Below are positions 53,607 through 64,000 of a stretch of DNA of 64,000 nt, piece after piece. Both the position numbers and the translations under genes were made by a program. Below the pieces are notes generated by a model, which worked only from the letters and a program-made list of their open reading frames with translations, made no database searches and was not told where the DNA came from. Source of the stretch: Girardinichthys multiradiatus (taxonomy: Eukaryota > Chordata > Actinopteri > Cyprinodontiformes > Goodeidae); the NCBI RefSeq assembly GCF_021462225.1, contig NC_061806.1:496001-560000 (forward strand), read 5' to 3'. How positions within the stretch are numbered: the stretch's first letter is position 1; every line of letters begins with the position of its first letter.

Positions 53607-54278
53607 TTACTTTGTTCTGGGCACGTACACAGCAGGCCACTGCTGAGGAAGTATCCCCGTTCTCAGTCTGAAATGTTCTGGGCAGGTAGGCGTAAAATCG
53701 ATGATTAAATATCCATGAGCTTCTCTCGTTGCGTCTTCAAAACTCTCCAAGAAGAGACCCTTTTGAGATGGAAACATTTGGCGGGCCAGTATATTCAGCT
53801 GGAGTTTATCTCTCGGGTTCTTAAACAACACCATATAATTACAGTTCAAACTAATAGTGCGACTGAACTTTCCCTGATGAAAAACATTCTGAGTCAACAT
53901 CATAACACTCATATTACGATGGTGACGAAACTGGGTAAAGACCTTCATCACGTTTTCATCATCTGAGGCTTGAGCAATAACATCGTCTAGAATAATCAGA
54001 TGATTCTGATCAGGAGGAAACAGGTTTTCATCTTCAAAAGAATGAGGCAATCCTTCCACAAAGGTAATATTTTTATTCATCTTCTGCAATTCAGCATACA
54101 TGGGTTGAAAAGATGTGTAAATCCATACAATATTTTCTGGAACAACATCCATGACATGATTACAATTTTGCAAAATACTTTTTACAAAGAAAGTTTTCCC
54201 GCAGCCGCTGGGTCCAACTATCATACATGAGAAAGGGACTCTAAATCTAGGATCAAAATCAATCTCCTGTAAATCCAT
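53607..54278 (-). CDS. FtsK/HerA-type packaging ATPase, copy B
   Basis: 223 codons, intact, starting MDLQEIDFDPRF. Walker A (GPSGCGKT) and Walker B (LIILDD) are conserved. The N-terminus is four residues shorter than in copy A. An intergene of about 90 bases separates it from the polymerase stop. Confidence 0.95.
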   Translation of the reverse strand: MDLQEIDFDPRFRVPFSCMIVGPSGCGKTFFVKSILQNCNHVMDVVPENIVWIYTSFQPMYAELQKMNKNITFVEGLPHSFEDENLFPPDQNHLIILDDVIAQASDDENVMKVFTQFRHHRNMSVMMLTQNVFHQGKFSRTISLNCNYMVLFKNPRDKLQLNILARQMFPSQKGLFLESFEDATREAHGYLIIDFTPTCPEHFRLRTGILPQQWPAVYVPRTK

Positions 54279-54365
54279 GTGACTTTTTATTTTATTTCTT
54301 CTTCTTCTTAAGCTCTAATAACCAAAAGGCAGAGTTGTCCCATCAGAAAAAAGACGTCTCTTATC

Positions 54366-57300
54366 TTACACCAATCGAAACTTTTTAAGAAATGTTGCGT
54401 TTGTCAAACAGAATCTCTTTTTATCCCTCCTGATCGTGTGTTGAGGGATTTCAATGACACCCTCACTTGACCTCTGTAAGTAGCCCTCGACCAGCCCTTT
54501 GATGCTGTCAAAATTGACCCTCTGGCTGCATTCATGCGTCTGAGTGATGCCTTTAGCACGTATCACTACTTTTTTACGGTTTTTAGTTTGGTATGCATAA
54601 CTCTTGGGTCCTGTCGATGCAAACTCCGAAATGCTGTCACCATCTAACTCGTCAGTAAGATCACCCAGATAATTCCCCAATTCCAGAGGAGTTTCACCAC
54701 TTTTTGTCACATAAATCAAACTATCCGTGTCAATATAAATCAATCTGTCCTGTAACTTCTCCATGCTGCTGAGAAGTTTTAAATGTCCGCATGTGCTGCA
54801 GAGAGTAAACACAAGTTTACCTTGGGATGTTCTGTAAGGTAAAACAGGGAACAACAGGTTACGTGGTGGGTAGACCACACCTTTGATTATTCCGAAGTAG
54901 CTGCTGGGGTCATCAAAATCTTTGTAAATGATGGTGGGGTGACCGAGGGGAAAAACGCAGTTGGCGTTTACATACGGGTACAGAGATGTGTAATCCACAT
55001 AGTGTACAGTTTAATCCGGTTCCGCTGTGTACCTCAACTTCATAGGACAGGTGCGTCCACCATATAGAGCATCTCGGGGGGATAGCAGTTCAGGTGCATT
55101 AACTTTCTCAAGAAAGCTGATCACCCCCGGGTGGTTTTTTTTCATTTCAGTCCACTCATGCTCCCATATGACCTCGAGACGAAGGCCGTACACAGTTTGT
55201 AACACCTTGCTTCTCTCAACAGTGGCTGCGTAAAACTGTTCAAATGCGACCCCTCTCAACGGACACTTGTCATGAGGCATGTAACACTTTTTACAGCCAT
55301 GGAAAAAACAGCCGTAAAATTCAAACGCAACTTTGACACCGTTAATCTCTGCATACCCATCCACAGAATATGGACCGATTTTCTTTTCACCCCTATTTAA
55401 TGCATGCTCGATAAATATGGTTCTGCTGTCTGCAATCCAGCCGAGCCATTGAATGGACGCGCTGGAGAACGTTTTACTGCTACGTCTGTAGTCCAGAGGT
55501 GATGGAATGGCCAAGGTTTTAGGAGGAAGGAAATTGGTTACAAAAACCTTCATGCAGGCAGATGCTATCGTGATGCATTTAAACGGATCCACACTTGTCT
55601 CCTTAAAGAACTCGTCTCTGAATTTTAAGCAGCCTTGAGAAAGAATTTCAACGTCATTTTTACAATAACGAATAGCTTATTTCTTAAAGTCAAAGACCTC
55701 TTTGCTCGATTCTCTGTACCAGCTTGTACCACTTGTTGTTCTTGAAGACTCATGCGTTCTACAGCGTAGCAGGATGGAGCAGGATATGACCCCACGTACC
55801 AGAGGCGCTGTTCGGATGAGAATAGGTGGGGGAAAAAACCCTTGCTTTGATCGGTAAAGCCTAATGCTTTCGGCATGGCGCTAAGCTTTATGCACATAAA
55901 TGACAGGCTATCAATGTATTTTAACCTGTAATCAGGGTCGGTTAAACAGAGAAGTTTACTTCCTACCATGACGAGATGAGGTTTAATCCCTAACTGCAGC
56001 ATTGCTGTGAGGATCAGGTAACCATCGTACCCCCACGCATTGTGCGCTATTAAGGTGAAGCCTCTGTACTTCGGCCTCCTGAAATGCAGGAGAAATTTTT
56101 GGGTGCAATTCAATCCATAAGCGTACCATTCATCACCTTTCAACGTTTTAGCACAGACCAGAAAGGGGGTATGCACGCCGCTCTCATTGACGAGGCATTC
56201 GAAATCATAAAAAATCAGTTTATCATCAAGCTGATTAATTGCACTGCAAGGCAGAATGTAACACTTATGATCATCGCATGTAATGTCTAGGCTGGGAGGT
56301 ACATTTTCACCGCAAATACTGCATTTTACATTACACACGTGTGGTTTATTCGGTTTACTGATTGGAATAACGTATATCCGTTTGCATACTTTACACAGTT
56401 TTACCAACTCACAGTCACTCATAGGTCTGTCAGCACTATTTCTGATGCGCGGTTCCCTGTGTCTGCTGAAACATGAGGAATTACGACAGATTTTTTGACA
56501 GCCTGCACAGCTTACAGGATTGCTAATTTCTTGCATACATTTATATGTTCGACACACTGGACAATAACCTTCACAATGGTGTGTATTTGCATTATCATAG
56601 CTGGTGTAACAGTAATTACAAATATATCTGCACCCCATAAAACCTTTGAGATTTTTTATCCCATAGTAATGACCTTGAAATAACAGCAAAAACAGAGGGT
56701 TTGAACGATCAGGGAAACTGGTCTCAAATTTACACAGAGCAGTAGAGCCCGTGGTTCTGTGAAACACTACAATTTTTCTCTTCAGAATGGTTTCAAATTT
56801 ACCAATATCACTAAAAGTAACTGCTGTTTGCTCGTCGAGGCCTGCCTGATGCTGCCATCTCCTCCCCAGTTCTACAGCACGGTGATCCGTGAGCTCAGGA
56901 TCAGAGACGTGTGCGAGGCTGATTGCAAAACATAACTGATTACCGGTATTGTTTATAATATACAAATGACGCATTTTCTTATTAAACAGTTCACAGTCTA
57001 ACGTTCCTGCAGCTTTACGCTTAGAACCTCCTGCTGGGTCATTAACAACCTGAAGAACAAATTCCATGTTATTATCTACAGGTATATTTGCATTCGATTG
57101 TACTAAATCATCTAGAAAGTTCTCAAAAGCAGGCAGGATCATATTTCCATCATCTGTAATGTGACGTGACGATTTTCACCCACTAATTCCAGCTGCACAA
57201 CGTCGTTACGTCTGGATAAAGATCTCGCAGCGTCGGCTAATTCAATGAGAATATGCATGATGTTTGTATAGAATGCAGCTAAATCTGGAACGTTACTTGG

Positions 57301-57690
57301 ACAGGGTGGCGGGATGGTAAAAGGTCTCCTTATTTCATGGTTATTAAAACGTTCATGTTCAACCACCGCTGGAGGATCTCGCCCTATTTGATCAGAACTG
57401 ACCGCTACCTCCTGATTGAAATGACCCCCATGATGATCAGCATTGTGTGATGTTGTAGGATTTTGTAAGTCAGCTGATTCATTTTGCTGAATGCTGAGTG
57501 GAGACGGTGCTCTATTTAAATCTTCAAGAGCCTGATTGATTCAGTTTAAAAAGTCATCGTGCTGATCTTCATTGTGGTTGTTAACAAGAGGTGCTTCATC
57601 CTCTAAAACATGTGCAGCTATAGGGATTTCGTTAAGCTCAGTTACTAAATTTTTTATTTCATCCAGGGCAAGTCTGATTCGGTTATCCAT
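54366..57690 (-). pseudogene. Protein-primed DNA polymerase B, copy B, multiply broken
   Basis: It reads leftward from ATG 57690. The N-terminal piece ends in TGA near 57541. The frame resumes through 57366-57139 and, after a frameshift, 57142-55625. That part has a Cys-rich zinc region absent from copy A (CNYCYTSYDNANTHHC) and the exonuclease motifs FYDFECL and AHNAWGYDGYL. More frameshifts occur near 55730 and 55625, and a TAA at 55011-55013 stands just before motif A. An internal deletion near 54780 joins the region after motif A to motif C, removing motif B. The natural C-terminus survives (54366). Confidence 0.92.
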
Positions 57691-58461
57691 TTATATGAGC
57701 ATAAGAAAAATCAAATAAACCTACAGAAAAACAAAACAAAACAGTGATCAGTTCAGTTTAAAATCACCTTGATGTCACCAAACTGCTTCTGTAACAGAAT
57801 TTGACAGCCAGAAGCGTTAAAGATGAAGCCTTATTTCGACGGATCCGTACGGCTGTAGAACCTTTCTTGCTGCGACGTTGATGTGCAGGTAATGAACCAA
57901 TCTGTCCTATCATCAACGTTACCTCTGTAAGAAGAATGAACAACAACAACAAAAAATATATATATATATATATATTGAAATAAAGACATTAAAGCTGAAA
58001 AAAAAGGGGAATTCTAATTAATTCAGTAGATATGAATTAAAACGTACCGCTCATTAAACCTCTCACGAGGGCCGCCCTGGTATGCAGAGCAGAGAGTCGT
58101 TGTCTTTTGGCCGGGGTTAAATATTCTGTAAAAACAGAATAAAATAAAGTTACCTTACGCTGCGCAGCACAGCGTTCATAAATAAACGATAATAGTTTTA
58201 AAATAAACAAGTTTTTCAAGGGGGAAGTGAACCCCTATAACTTTAGTACTTGTAGGTTTATAAACGAATTTTTATCTGTGTGATAAAACATCCAGATTTT
58301 GCTTTTTGCTGTACAGGACCGGTGCGTTTCTGTTGAACGCTGTCTTGATCTTTGAAAAGTGACCTTCTGGTAGGAATTTTCAGGGTCGCATCTTTGGGTG
58401 TATCTGTAAACAGATTTATATGATATTTTATTGAACTATGCTTAAAATACATATATATATA

Positions 58462-59942
58462 CAGGTCCTTCTCAAAATATTAGCATATTGTGATAAAGTT
58501 CATTATTTTCCATAATGTCATTATGAAAATTTAACATTCTTATATTTTAGATTCATTGCACACTAACTGAAATATTTCAGGTCTTTTATTGTCTTAATAC
58601 GGATAATTTTGGCATACAGCTCATGAAAACCCAAAATTCATATCTCACAAAATTAGCATATCATTAAAAGGGTCTCTAAACGAGCTATGAACCTAATCAT
58701 CTGAATCAACGAGTTAACTCTAAACACCTGCAAAAGATTCCTGAGGCCTTTAAAACTCCCAGCCTGGTTCATCACTCAAAACCCCAATCATGGGTAAGAC
58801 TGCCGACCTGACTGCTGTCCAGAAGGCCACTATTGACACCCTCAAGCAAGAGGTGACCGGACCCTGAGGAAGATTGTGGAGAAGGGCCGATTCCAGACCT
58901 TGGGGGACCTGCGGAAACAGTGGACTGAGTCTGGAGTATAAACATCCAGAGCCACCGTGCACAGGCGTGTGCAGGAAATGGGCTACAGGTGCCGCATTCC
59001 CCAGGTCAAGCCACTTTTGAACCAGAAACAGCGGCAGAAGCGCCTGACCTGGGCAACAGAGAAGCAGCACTGGACTGTTGTGGTCCAAAGTACTTTTTTC
59101 GGATGAAAGCAAATTCTGCATGTCATTCAGAAATCAAGGTGCCAGAGTCTGGAGGAAGACTGGGGAGAAGGAAATGCCAAAATGCCAGAAGTCCAGTGTC
59201 AAGTACCCACAGTCAGTGATGGTCTGGGGTGCCGTGTCAGCTGTTGGTGTTGGTCCACTGTGTTTTATCAAGGGCAGGGTCAATGCAGCTAGCTATCAGG
59301 AGATTGTGGAGCACTTCATGCTTCCATCTGCTGAAAAGCTTTATGGAGATGAAGATTTCCTTTTTCAGCACAACCTGGCACCTGCTCACAGTGCCAAAAC
59401 CACTGCTAAATGGTTTACTGACCATGGTATCACTGTGCTCAATTGGCCTGCCAACTCTCCTGACCTGAACTCCATAGAGAATCTGTGGGATATTGTGAAG
59501 AGAACGTTGAGAGACTCAAGACCCAACACTCTGGATGAGCTAAAGGCCGCTATCGAAGCATCCTGGGCCTCCATAAGACCTCAGCAGTGCCACAGGCTGA
59601 TTGCCTCCATGCCACGCCGCATTGAAGCAGTCATTTCTGCAAAAGGATTCCCGACCAAGTATTGAGTGCATAACTGTACATGATTATTTGAAGGTTGACG
59701 TTTTTTGTATTAAAAACACTTTTCTTTTATTGGTCGGATGAAATATGCTAATTTTGTGAGATAGGAATTTTGGGTTTTCATGAGCTGTATGCCAAAATCA
59801 TCCGTATTAAGACAATAAAAGATCTGAAATATTTCAGTTAGTGTGCAATGAATCTAAAATATATGAATGTTACATTTTCATCATGACATTATGGAAAATA
59901 ATGAACTTTATCACAATATGCTAATATTTTGAGAAGGACCTG
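58462..59942 (+). mobile_element. Tc1-2: Tc1/mariner transposon inserted in copy B
   Basis: Flanked by TA (58460-58461 and 59943-59944), with the same CAGGTCCTTCTCAAAATATT inverted repeats as Tc1-1 but in the opposite orientation. It is about 130 bp shorter, because part of the transposase 5' region is deleted. Confidence 0.95.
58791..59665 (+). pseudogene. Tc1-2 transposase, truncated and catalytically dead
   Basis: Starts MGKTADLTAVQK-like at 58791. A deletion after LKQE removes the helix-turn-helix region and shifts the frame, and further stops follow (for example TAA near 58938). The catalytic part (59078-59665) is open but has FQHNLAPAHSA, so the second catalytic Asp is Asn, and DLNSIEN in place of DLNPIEN. 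It could only be moved in trans. Confidence 0.93.
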
Positions 59943-60519
59943 TATATATTGTTGTTTTTATTTATTTTTACCCGCCTTGCTGCTCGACAGCTGATGGCAG
60001 TATTCCAAGTTCGGCTTTAGTTTGCTTGATCAGATCAGCTGGTGCTGTGTCTTCCAGAGCGTTCTCTGTCGAATCTGTAAACAGTTTTATCTGAGGTTTT
60101 AAAACAAGTCTCTAATAATGAACATTCACTCTCAAAGAAAACAAATAGTTTTTAGGGCTTACTTTCTGGCCCGGGAGCAGCTGGTAACTTATCTGGTGTG
60201 TTTTCAGGGGAAATGATGATAATTGGCGGAGGGGCATTTAAAGATTCAGCTATAACTTCTTTGTTAGAAGAACGTTCAGATGTTGTTGTTGGTATTTCTT
60301 TTTTGGAAATAATTCGCCTTCTCAACTTTGACTGTCGATTCCAGCAGCTGAATTCTCCAACTTGATCATTCGGGTTTACCTCTCTCATCAAATCTATAAA
60401 TTGAAACATTGTCAAGGTTTAACTATAAAATATTTTTGCATTTAACATTTACTTACCATATTCTGATTGTGTCAAGATGAAATCCTCAAGGTCATCAGTG
60501 GTGGGTTTTATGACAAAGA

Positions 60520-60557
<38 letters not shown>

Positions 60558-60702
60558 CAATATTAGAGAACATTCACATGCATTTAATGATTTCTTAAAG
60601 ATGAATACTTACTTACTTACTTTTAAAGATGTCATTGTACTTCTGTGAATCATTAGAAGCAGATGGAGCAATTTCTTCGTTTTCTGAAATATTTACCGAC
60701 AT

Positions 60703-61600
60703 ATTTTTCTTGTCAGTACTGGTATTTTCAGTGTAACAAGTTTAAACTTTTCTTAGCTGTACCAGACTTGACGCTTGACGATGTACACAGCTCTGATGTC
60801 TCTGCTCTGGGACTACTGTGAAACTAAACCTGTTTTTTATTGCCAGCACACTGAAATGCAAAAAAAAAAGATGTTCAATTACCATATTGGCTATTCATTA
60901 CACTGTTTCTTGTGGACATAAGTCAGTGATGTCTGACATGGGGACGCTGTGACTGTAGACTTTACCAAAATCAAAAACTGGAATTTCCTTTTAGAAGCAC
61001 GTATTAGCAATGAGAAACCAGCAAACTTTGATATTCATCAGGCCCTGGGGGTCTTACCTGTTCATGAACCTATGTATGTCCTCTTTTTGGAGGGGGACTG
61101 AGAGAGTTCTAATTACTTTATTACCCTGTGTCACACACTTGGTCAGGAAATTGAATCAGAAGGCCGAGGGGTGATGTTTACTGGGAGTTCACTTACTGTT
61201 TCACTTACTGTTTCACTAACTGTTTCAGTAAGTCCCTGAATAACCATTGCTCTAAGATGAAAAGACAACAAAAAAAAATAAAATGTTTTAGAAAAGCTAC
61301 AGGTAACTAAAATTATCATTCCTTTTCCTAAAATGGAGTCTCTCATGATTCAAAACAAACACATCATTGCTAGAGTCAATTTATAACTTGGAAACAGTAT
61401 ACTGAGGGTTCGTAAAGTTTTTCTGTTAATTTCATATTTGTCTTACCTCTTTCTCCTGCTTTCCAGTATGTTGACGCAGAAGTGGAAGGTTTGCTCGTTC
61501 CATCGATGTAGGGAAGCACAATCTTTATTTACCTTTAGGTCTTTTCTATTTTGAACTGATTTAGACTGGCTCATATATTCAGCAAATAGGTCCTGCTGTA
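60703..61600. other. Copy B sequence between the spliced gene and the terminal repeat
   Basis: About 900 bases without a supported gene. A short triplicated 'gtttcacttact' motif is at 61189-61225. Copy A has much less sequence here (45800-45955), so this may be an insertion in B or a deletion in A. Confidence 0.5.
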
Positions 61601-61968
61601 AAGCAAAATGAACTTACAGTTCTGTCAGGTTACATAGTTCATTTATTAGGATTTCATGTGATAGGTCAACATTAAGTTGATTATACCTTTAAAATATAAA
61701 ATGATGCATGTCTTTTGTTTTTTAGATGTATTAACGCCTGAAAAACATACAGATTATTAATAACACCATTAAACACACCCCTGTGTTTTAATTGGCTCAT
61801 TTAAGGTATCGCCCCTAATGACGACAACCAATCAGCATCCACGGTTACGTCCCTCGGACACCCTCCCTGTTGACCCCATGACCTCCCCGCCCCCATGGCG
61901 CCATGCCCCCCCTTAAGGTCAAAGGTCACCTGTCAAAATGTTTGATTGAATGGTGTACTTTAGTCTCT
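61600..61968 (-). repeat. Right terminal repeat region of copy B
   Basis: The outer 45 bases match the copy A terminus. Further in, 'gtcaggtt...aggatttcatgtgat' and 'ttttgttttttagatgta' align with 46290-46400 of copy A. The inner limit cannot be set because the left repeat of copy B is outside the window. Confidence 0.75.
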
Positions 61969-61974
61969 GAGGTG

Positions 61975-63267
61975 GCCGCTTTACTCATCATGATTTGAGA
62001 CACTGGGTCAGATTATTTTTCTACCGAAGCTCAGAAATGAAAGGTTTAACCCAGCTTATCTTGATTACCCGCTGATATAAACTGGATGCACATACAGCAG
62101 ATCATAACTTAACTTTTGGCCGATTTACGACAGGTACCAAACATTATATCGTACTTAACTGTAAATCCAAGTTTTAAAGTAATTGTCCAGCTTGGCCAGG
62201 TCAGAATCTTCACACACGTTGTACAAAAGTAGGTGAGTGTTGTGCAGTCTGGGATTCAGAGTTTTACTAGTCTCTTGTTCTCTGTGTACAGTTCAGTCAA
62301 TGTTTTATCAGACAATGTTCTATTAAAATTTATAACACAATTATTTATTTTATAAATTGAAAGGGGTCTGGGGTATGTGTCTATTTTCAGTGGTTTGAGC
62401 AAGGATATGTTAAATATATTTAAAAAAAAACCTTTTCATTTATTGCTTTTGACACTCATGTTCTTCCCATTATATCCACCAGAATTTCCATGTTATGTCT
62501 AAAAACGTTTTTTTTCATGTGATGTCTCGTATTCTTTCACCCTGTCCATCTGCCATGGCGGATGCGCATCCCCAATTTCAGAGTTATAACGTTTCCTAAC
62601 ATTTGGTTGCTTTGTTTCAGTAAATTACGAATGAGGATAATAGAAAACTAAACAAAACTATAAACCTCATGCAGCTAGCGCTTTGGTTGACCCTAGTGAC
62701 CTAGAAACTTAATTGCCTTTACGAGCAGTGGTTAGGGAAAAAGGGGCAATGACAGGAATCCACTTTCTCAAAAAACGGTGAATTAGGAAAACAACATCCT
62801 CTAACATATTGTCCAACTCTAAACTTGAGAGCTGAGCTGCCACAGAGGCACTAGTTGTAGGGAGAGGCTGTGGGATTGGTGGGTTTATGATGGCTTCTGG
62901 ACAGGCTATGAGGCACAGATGGACTGTGGGAGAAAGCTGTGTCCAACAAGCGGTGGAATTGACGGTGGAATCAGTCATAGAGATGGAGCAGATTCGCTCC
63001 ACAGAGCATAATAAATCCAAACAGGCTCTCAAATCCGAATACTCAAATAATAAATGTTAGAGTCAGCACAAAATCTTATTTGAGAGGAAAATAAAAAAAA
63101 CATTTTTTAGCATTTACCCAATGTTTAAAACAGCTAGCAAGGATTTTCTACTTTATTCATCACCGCTGTCCTCTACTCCATCACACTATTGTGTATCTGG
63201 TTAGCCTTTCAATGCCATTCCATATGGATTTTTTGGTTAAAAAAAAATAAAATATATATATATGTAG
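61975..63267. other. Unassigned flanking sequence
   Basis: About 1.3 kb outside the right end of copy B. It is AT-rich with no supported gene on either strand and no repeat that I recognise, apart from A and T runs. It may be original host sequence. Confidence 0.5.
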
Positions 63268-63269
63268 TA

Positions 63270-64000
63270 CAGACCAAAGGTTTGGACACAACTTCTCATT
63301 CAAAGAGTTGTCTTTATTTTCATGACTATGAATATTGTAGCTTCACACTGAAGGCATCAAAACTATGAATGAACACATGTGGAATTATATACTGAACAAA
63401 AAAGTGTGAAACAACTGAAAATATGTCTTATATTCTAGGTTCTTCAAAGTAGCCACCTTTTTCTTTGATTACTGTTCCACACACTCTTGGCATTCTGTTG
63501 ATGAGCTTCAAGAGGTAGTCACCTGAAATGGTTTTCACTTCACAGGTGTGCCCTGTCAGGTTTAATAAGTGGGATTTCAAGCCTTATAAATGGGGTTGGG
63601 ACCATCAGTTGTGTTGTGCAGGAGGTGGATAGAGTACACAGCTGATAGTCCTACTGAATAGACTGTTAGAATTTGTATTATGGCAAGAAAAAAGCAGCTA
63701 AGTAAAGAAAAACGAGTGGCCATCATTACTTTAAGAAATGAAGGTCAGTCAGTCCGAACAATTGGGAAAACTTTGAAAGTGACCCCAAGTGCAGTTGCAA
63801 AAACCATCAAGCGCTACAAAGAAACTGGCTCACATGAGGACCGCCCCAGGAAAGGAAGACCAAGAGTCACCTCTGCTGCGGACGATAAGTTAATCCGAGT
63901 CACCAGCCTCAGAAATCGCAGGTTAACAGCAGCTCAGATTAGAGAACAGGTCAATGCCACACAGAGTTCTAGCAGCAGACACATCTCTAGAACAACTGTT
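63270..64000 (+). mobile_element. Tc1-3: second Tc1 family, cut by the window edge
   Basis: After TA (63268-63269) the sequence CAGACCAAAGGTTTGGACAC begins a terminal repeat of a different Tc1 family, and a plus-strand transposase follows. The right half is outside the window. Confidence 0.92.
63680..64000 (+). CDS. Tc1-3 transposase, N-terminal part, open to the window edge
   Basis: Open for 107 codons from ATG 63680 with no stop. It begins MARKKQLSKEKRVAIITLRN, followed by a paired helix-turn-helix: EGQSVRTIGKTLKVTPSAVA and a second domain from the GRPRVTS hinge (AT-hook-like) onward (LTAAQIREQVNA). The catalytic domain is beyond the edge. This could be an intact gene. Confidence 0.9.
   Translation, partial: MARKKQLSKEKRVAIITLRNEGQSVRTIGKTLKVTPSAVAKTIKRYKETGSHEDRPRKGRPRVTSAADDKLIRVTSLRNRRLTAAQIREQVNATQSSSSRHISRTTV

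Larger units (their letters stand above)
57764..60702 (-). pseudogene. Spliced gene next to the polymerase, copy B, damaged
   Basis: Counterpart of 44656-45799. Exon 1 is 60702-60621 (82 nt, GTAAGT donor), exon 2 about 60507-60457 (51 nt, but its acceptor AG is lost), exon 3 60393-60163 (231 nt), an extra exon-like block 60074-59972, exon 4 from 58403 downward, exon 5 58125-58048 (78 nt, same length as copy A), exon 6 57924-57764. Phases at the ends of exons 1, 3 and 5 are again phase 1. Exon 6 has a four-base deletion; exon 4 ends in a stop without a clear donor. Tc1-2 lies in the intron between the extra block and exon 4. Confidence 0.6.
48297..61968 (+). mobile_element. Main body and right end of Maverick copy B
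   Basis: Collinear with copy A from the integrase upstream region to the right terminus. The right end reads ...TTTGATTGAATGGTGTACTTTAGTCTCT, the same AGAGAC start when inverted and the same TCAATCAAAC and ATTTTGACAGGTG blocks as copy A. The next six bases (GAGGTG, 61969-61974) would be the target duplication; its partner is outside the window. It contains Tc1-2 and several deletions relative to copy A. Confidence 0.9.

Noticed and set aside
62709..63032. 107-codon minus-strand ORF in the right flank
   Set aside because: No recognisable domain, no neighbours of the same kind, and length expected by chance.
63680..64000. Host gene reaching the right edge
   Set aside because: The preceding TA and CAGACCAAAGGTTTGGACAC terminal repeat and the paired helix-turn-helix sequence identify it as a Tc1 transposase.

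Overview
The window is repeat DNA from a vertebrate, most likely a teleost fish. The evidence is three fish-type Tc1 transposons, an L1-clade LINE with a long G-rich 3' tail, three related gamma-like endogenous retroviruses (ERVs) with tRNA-Tyr-type primer sites, and two copies of a capsid-encoding Maverick/Polinton (adintovirus-like) element. I found no host gene, tRNA, rRNA or CRISPR array. No species is assigned.

Almost everything can be read as one nest of insertions, dated relative to each other by target-site duplications (TSDs) and by reading frames that resume on the far side of each insert. The oldest layer is Maverick copy B. Its left arm lies at about 5598-6892 and its main body at 48297-61968. 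It was split by an L1 LINE on the minus strand (outer limits 6893-48283, 13-bp TSD). The L1 was then hit by a Tc1 (7275-8886), by ERV1 (12377-19316, TSD GTAAC), by ERV2 (20100-29772, TSD CACAT) and by Maverick copy A (31948-46641, TSD CTCTTG, inside the L1 endonuclease coding region). A second Tc1 (58462-59942) sits in copy B. A third Tc1 begins at 63270 and runs off the right edge. A third ERV (1 to about 5292) borders the left arm of copy B.

Both Maverick copies have the same layout. Plus strand: a left-arm protein, a proline-rich left-arm protein, an integrase with chromodomain, a penton-like minor capsid protein, a small basic core protein, the major capsid protein and an adenain-like protease. 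Minus strand, converging on a shared bidirectional poly(A) site: a 113-aa protein, a 276-aa protein, the packaging ATPase, protein-primed DNA polymerase B, and furthest out a multi-exon gene. Protease, ATPase, 276-aa and 113-aa genes are open in both copies. Polymerase, integrase, minor capsid and major capsid genes are broken in both, mostly by different lesions.

The two least expected observations are as follows. (1) The polymerase-side arm of both Maverick copies holds a spliced gene. In copy A six exons join in frame with GT-AG, phase-1 introns throughout; no single ORF reveals it. (2) The 5' leader of ERV2 has a string of perfect short hairpins with the same 8-nt loop (GCCGNAAG) but different, compensating stems, and ERV1 has a diverged, duplicated version. 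This is a candidate structured packaging or dimerisation signal.
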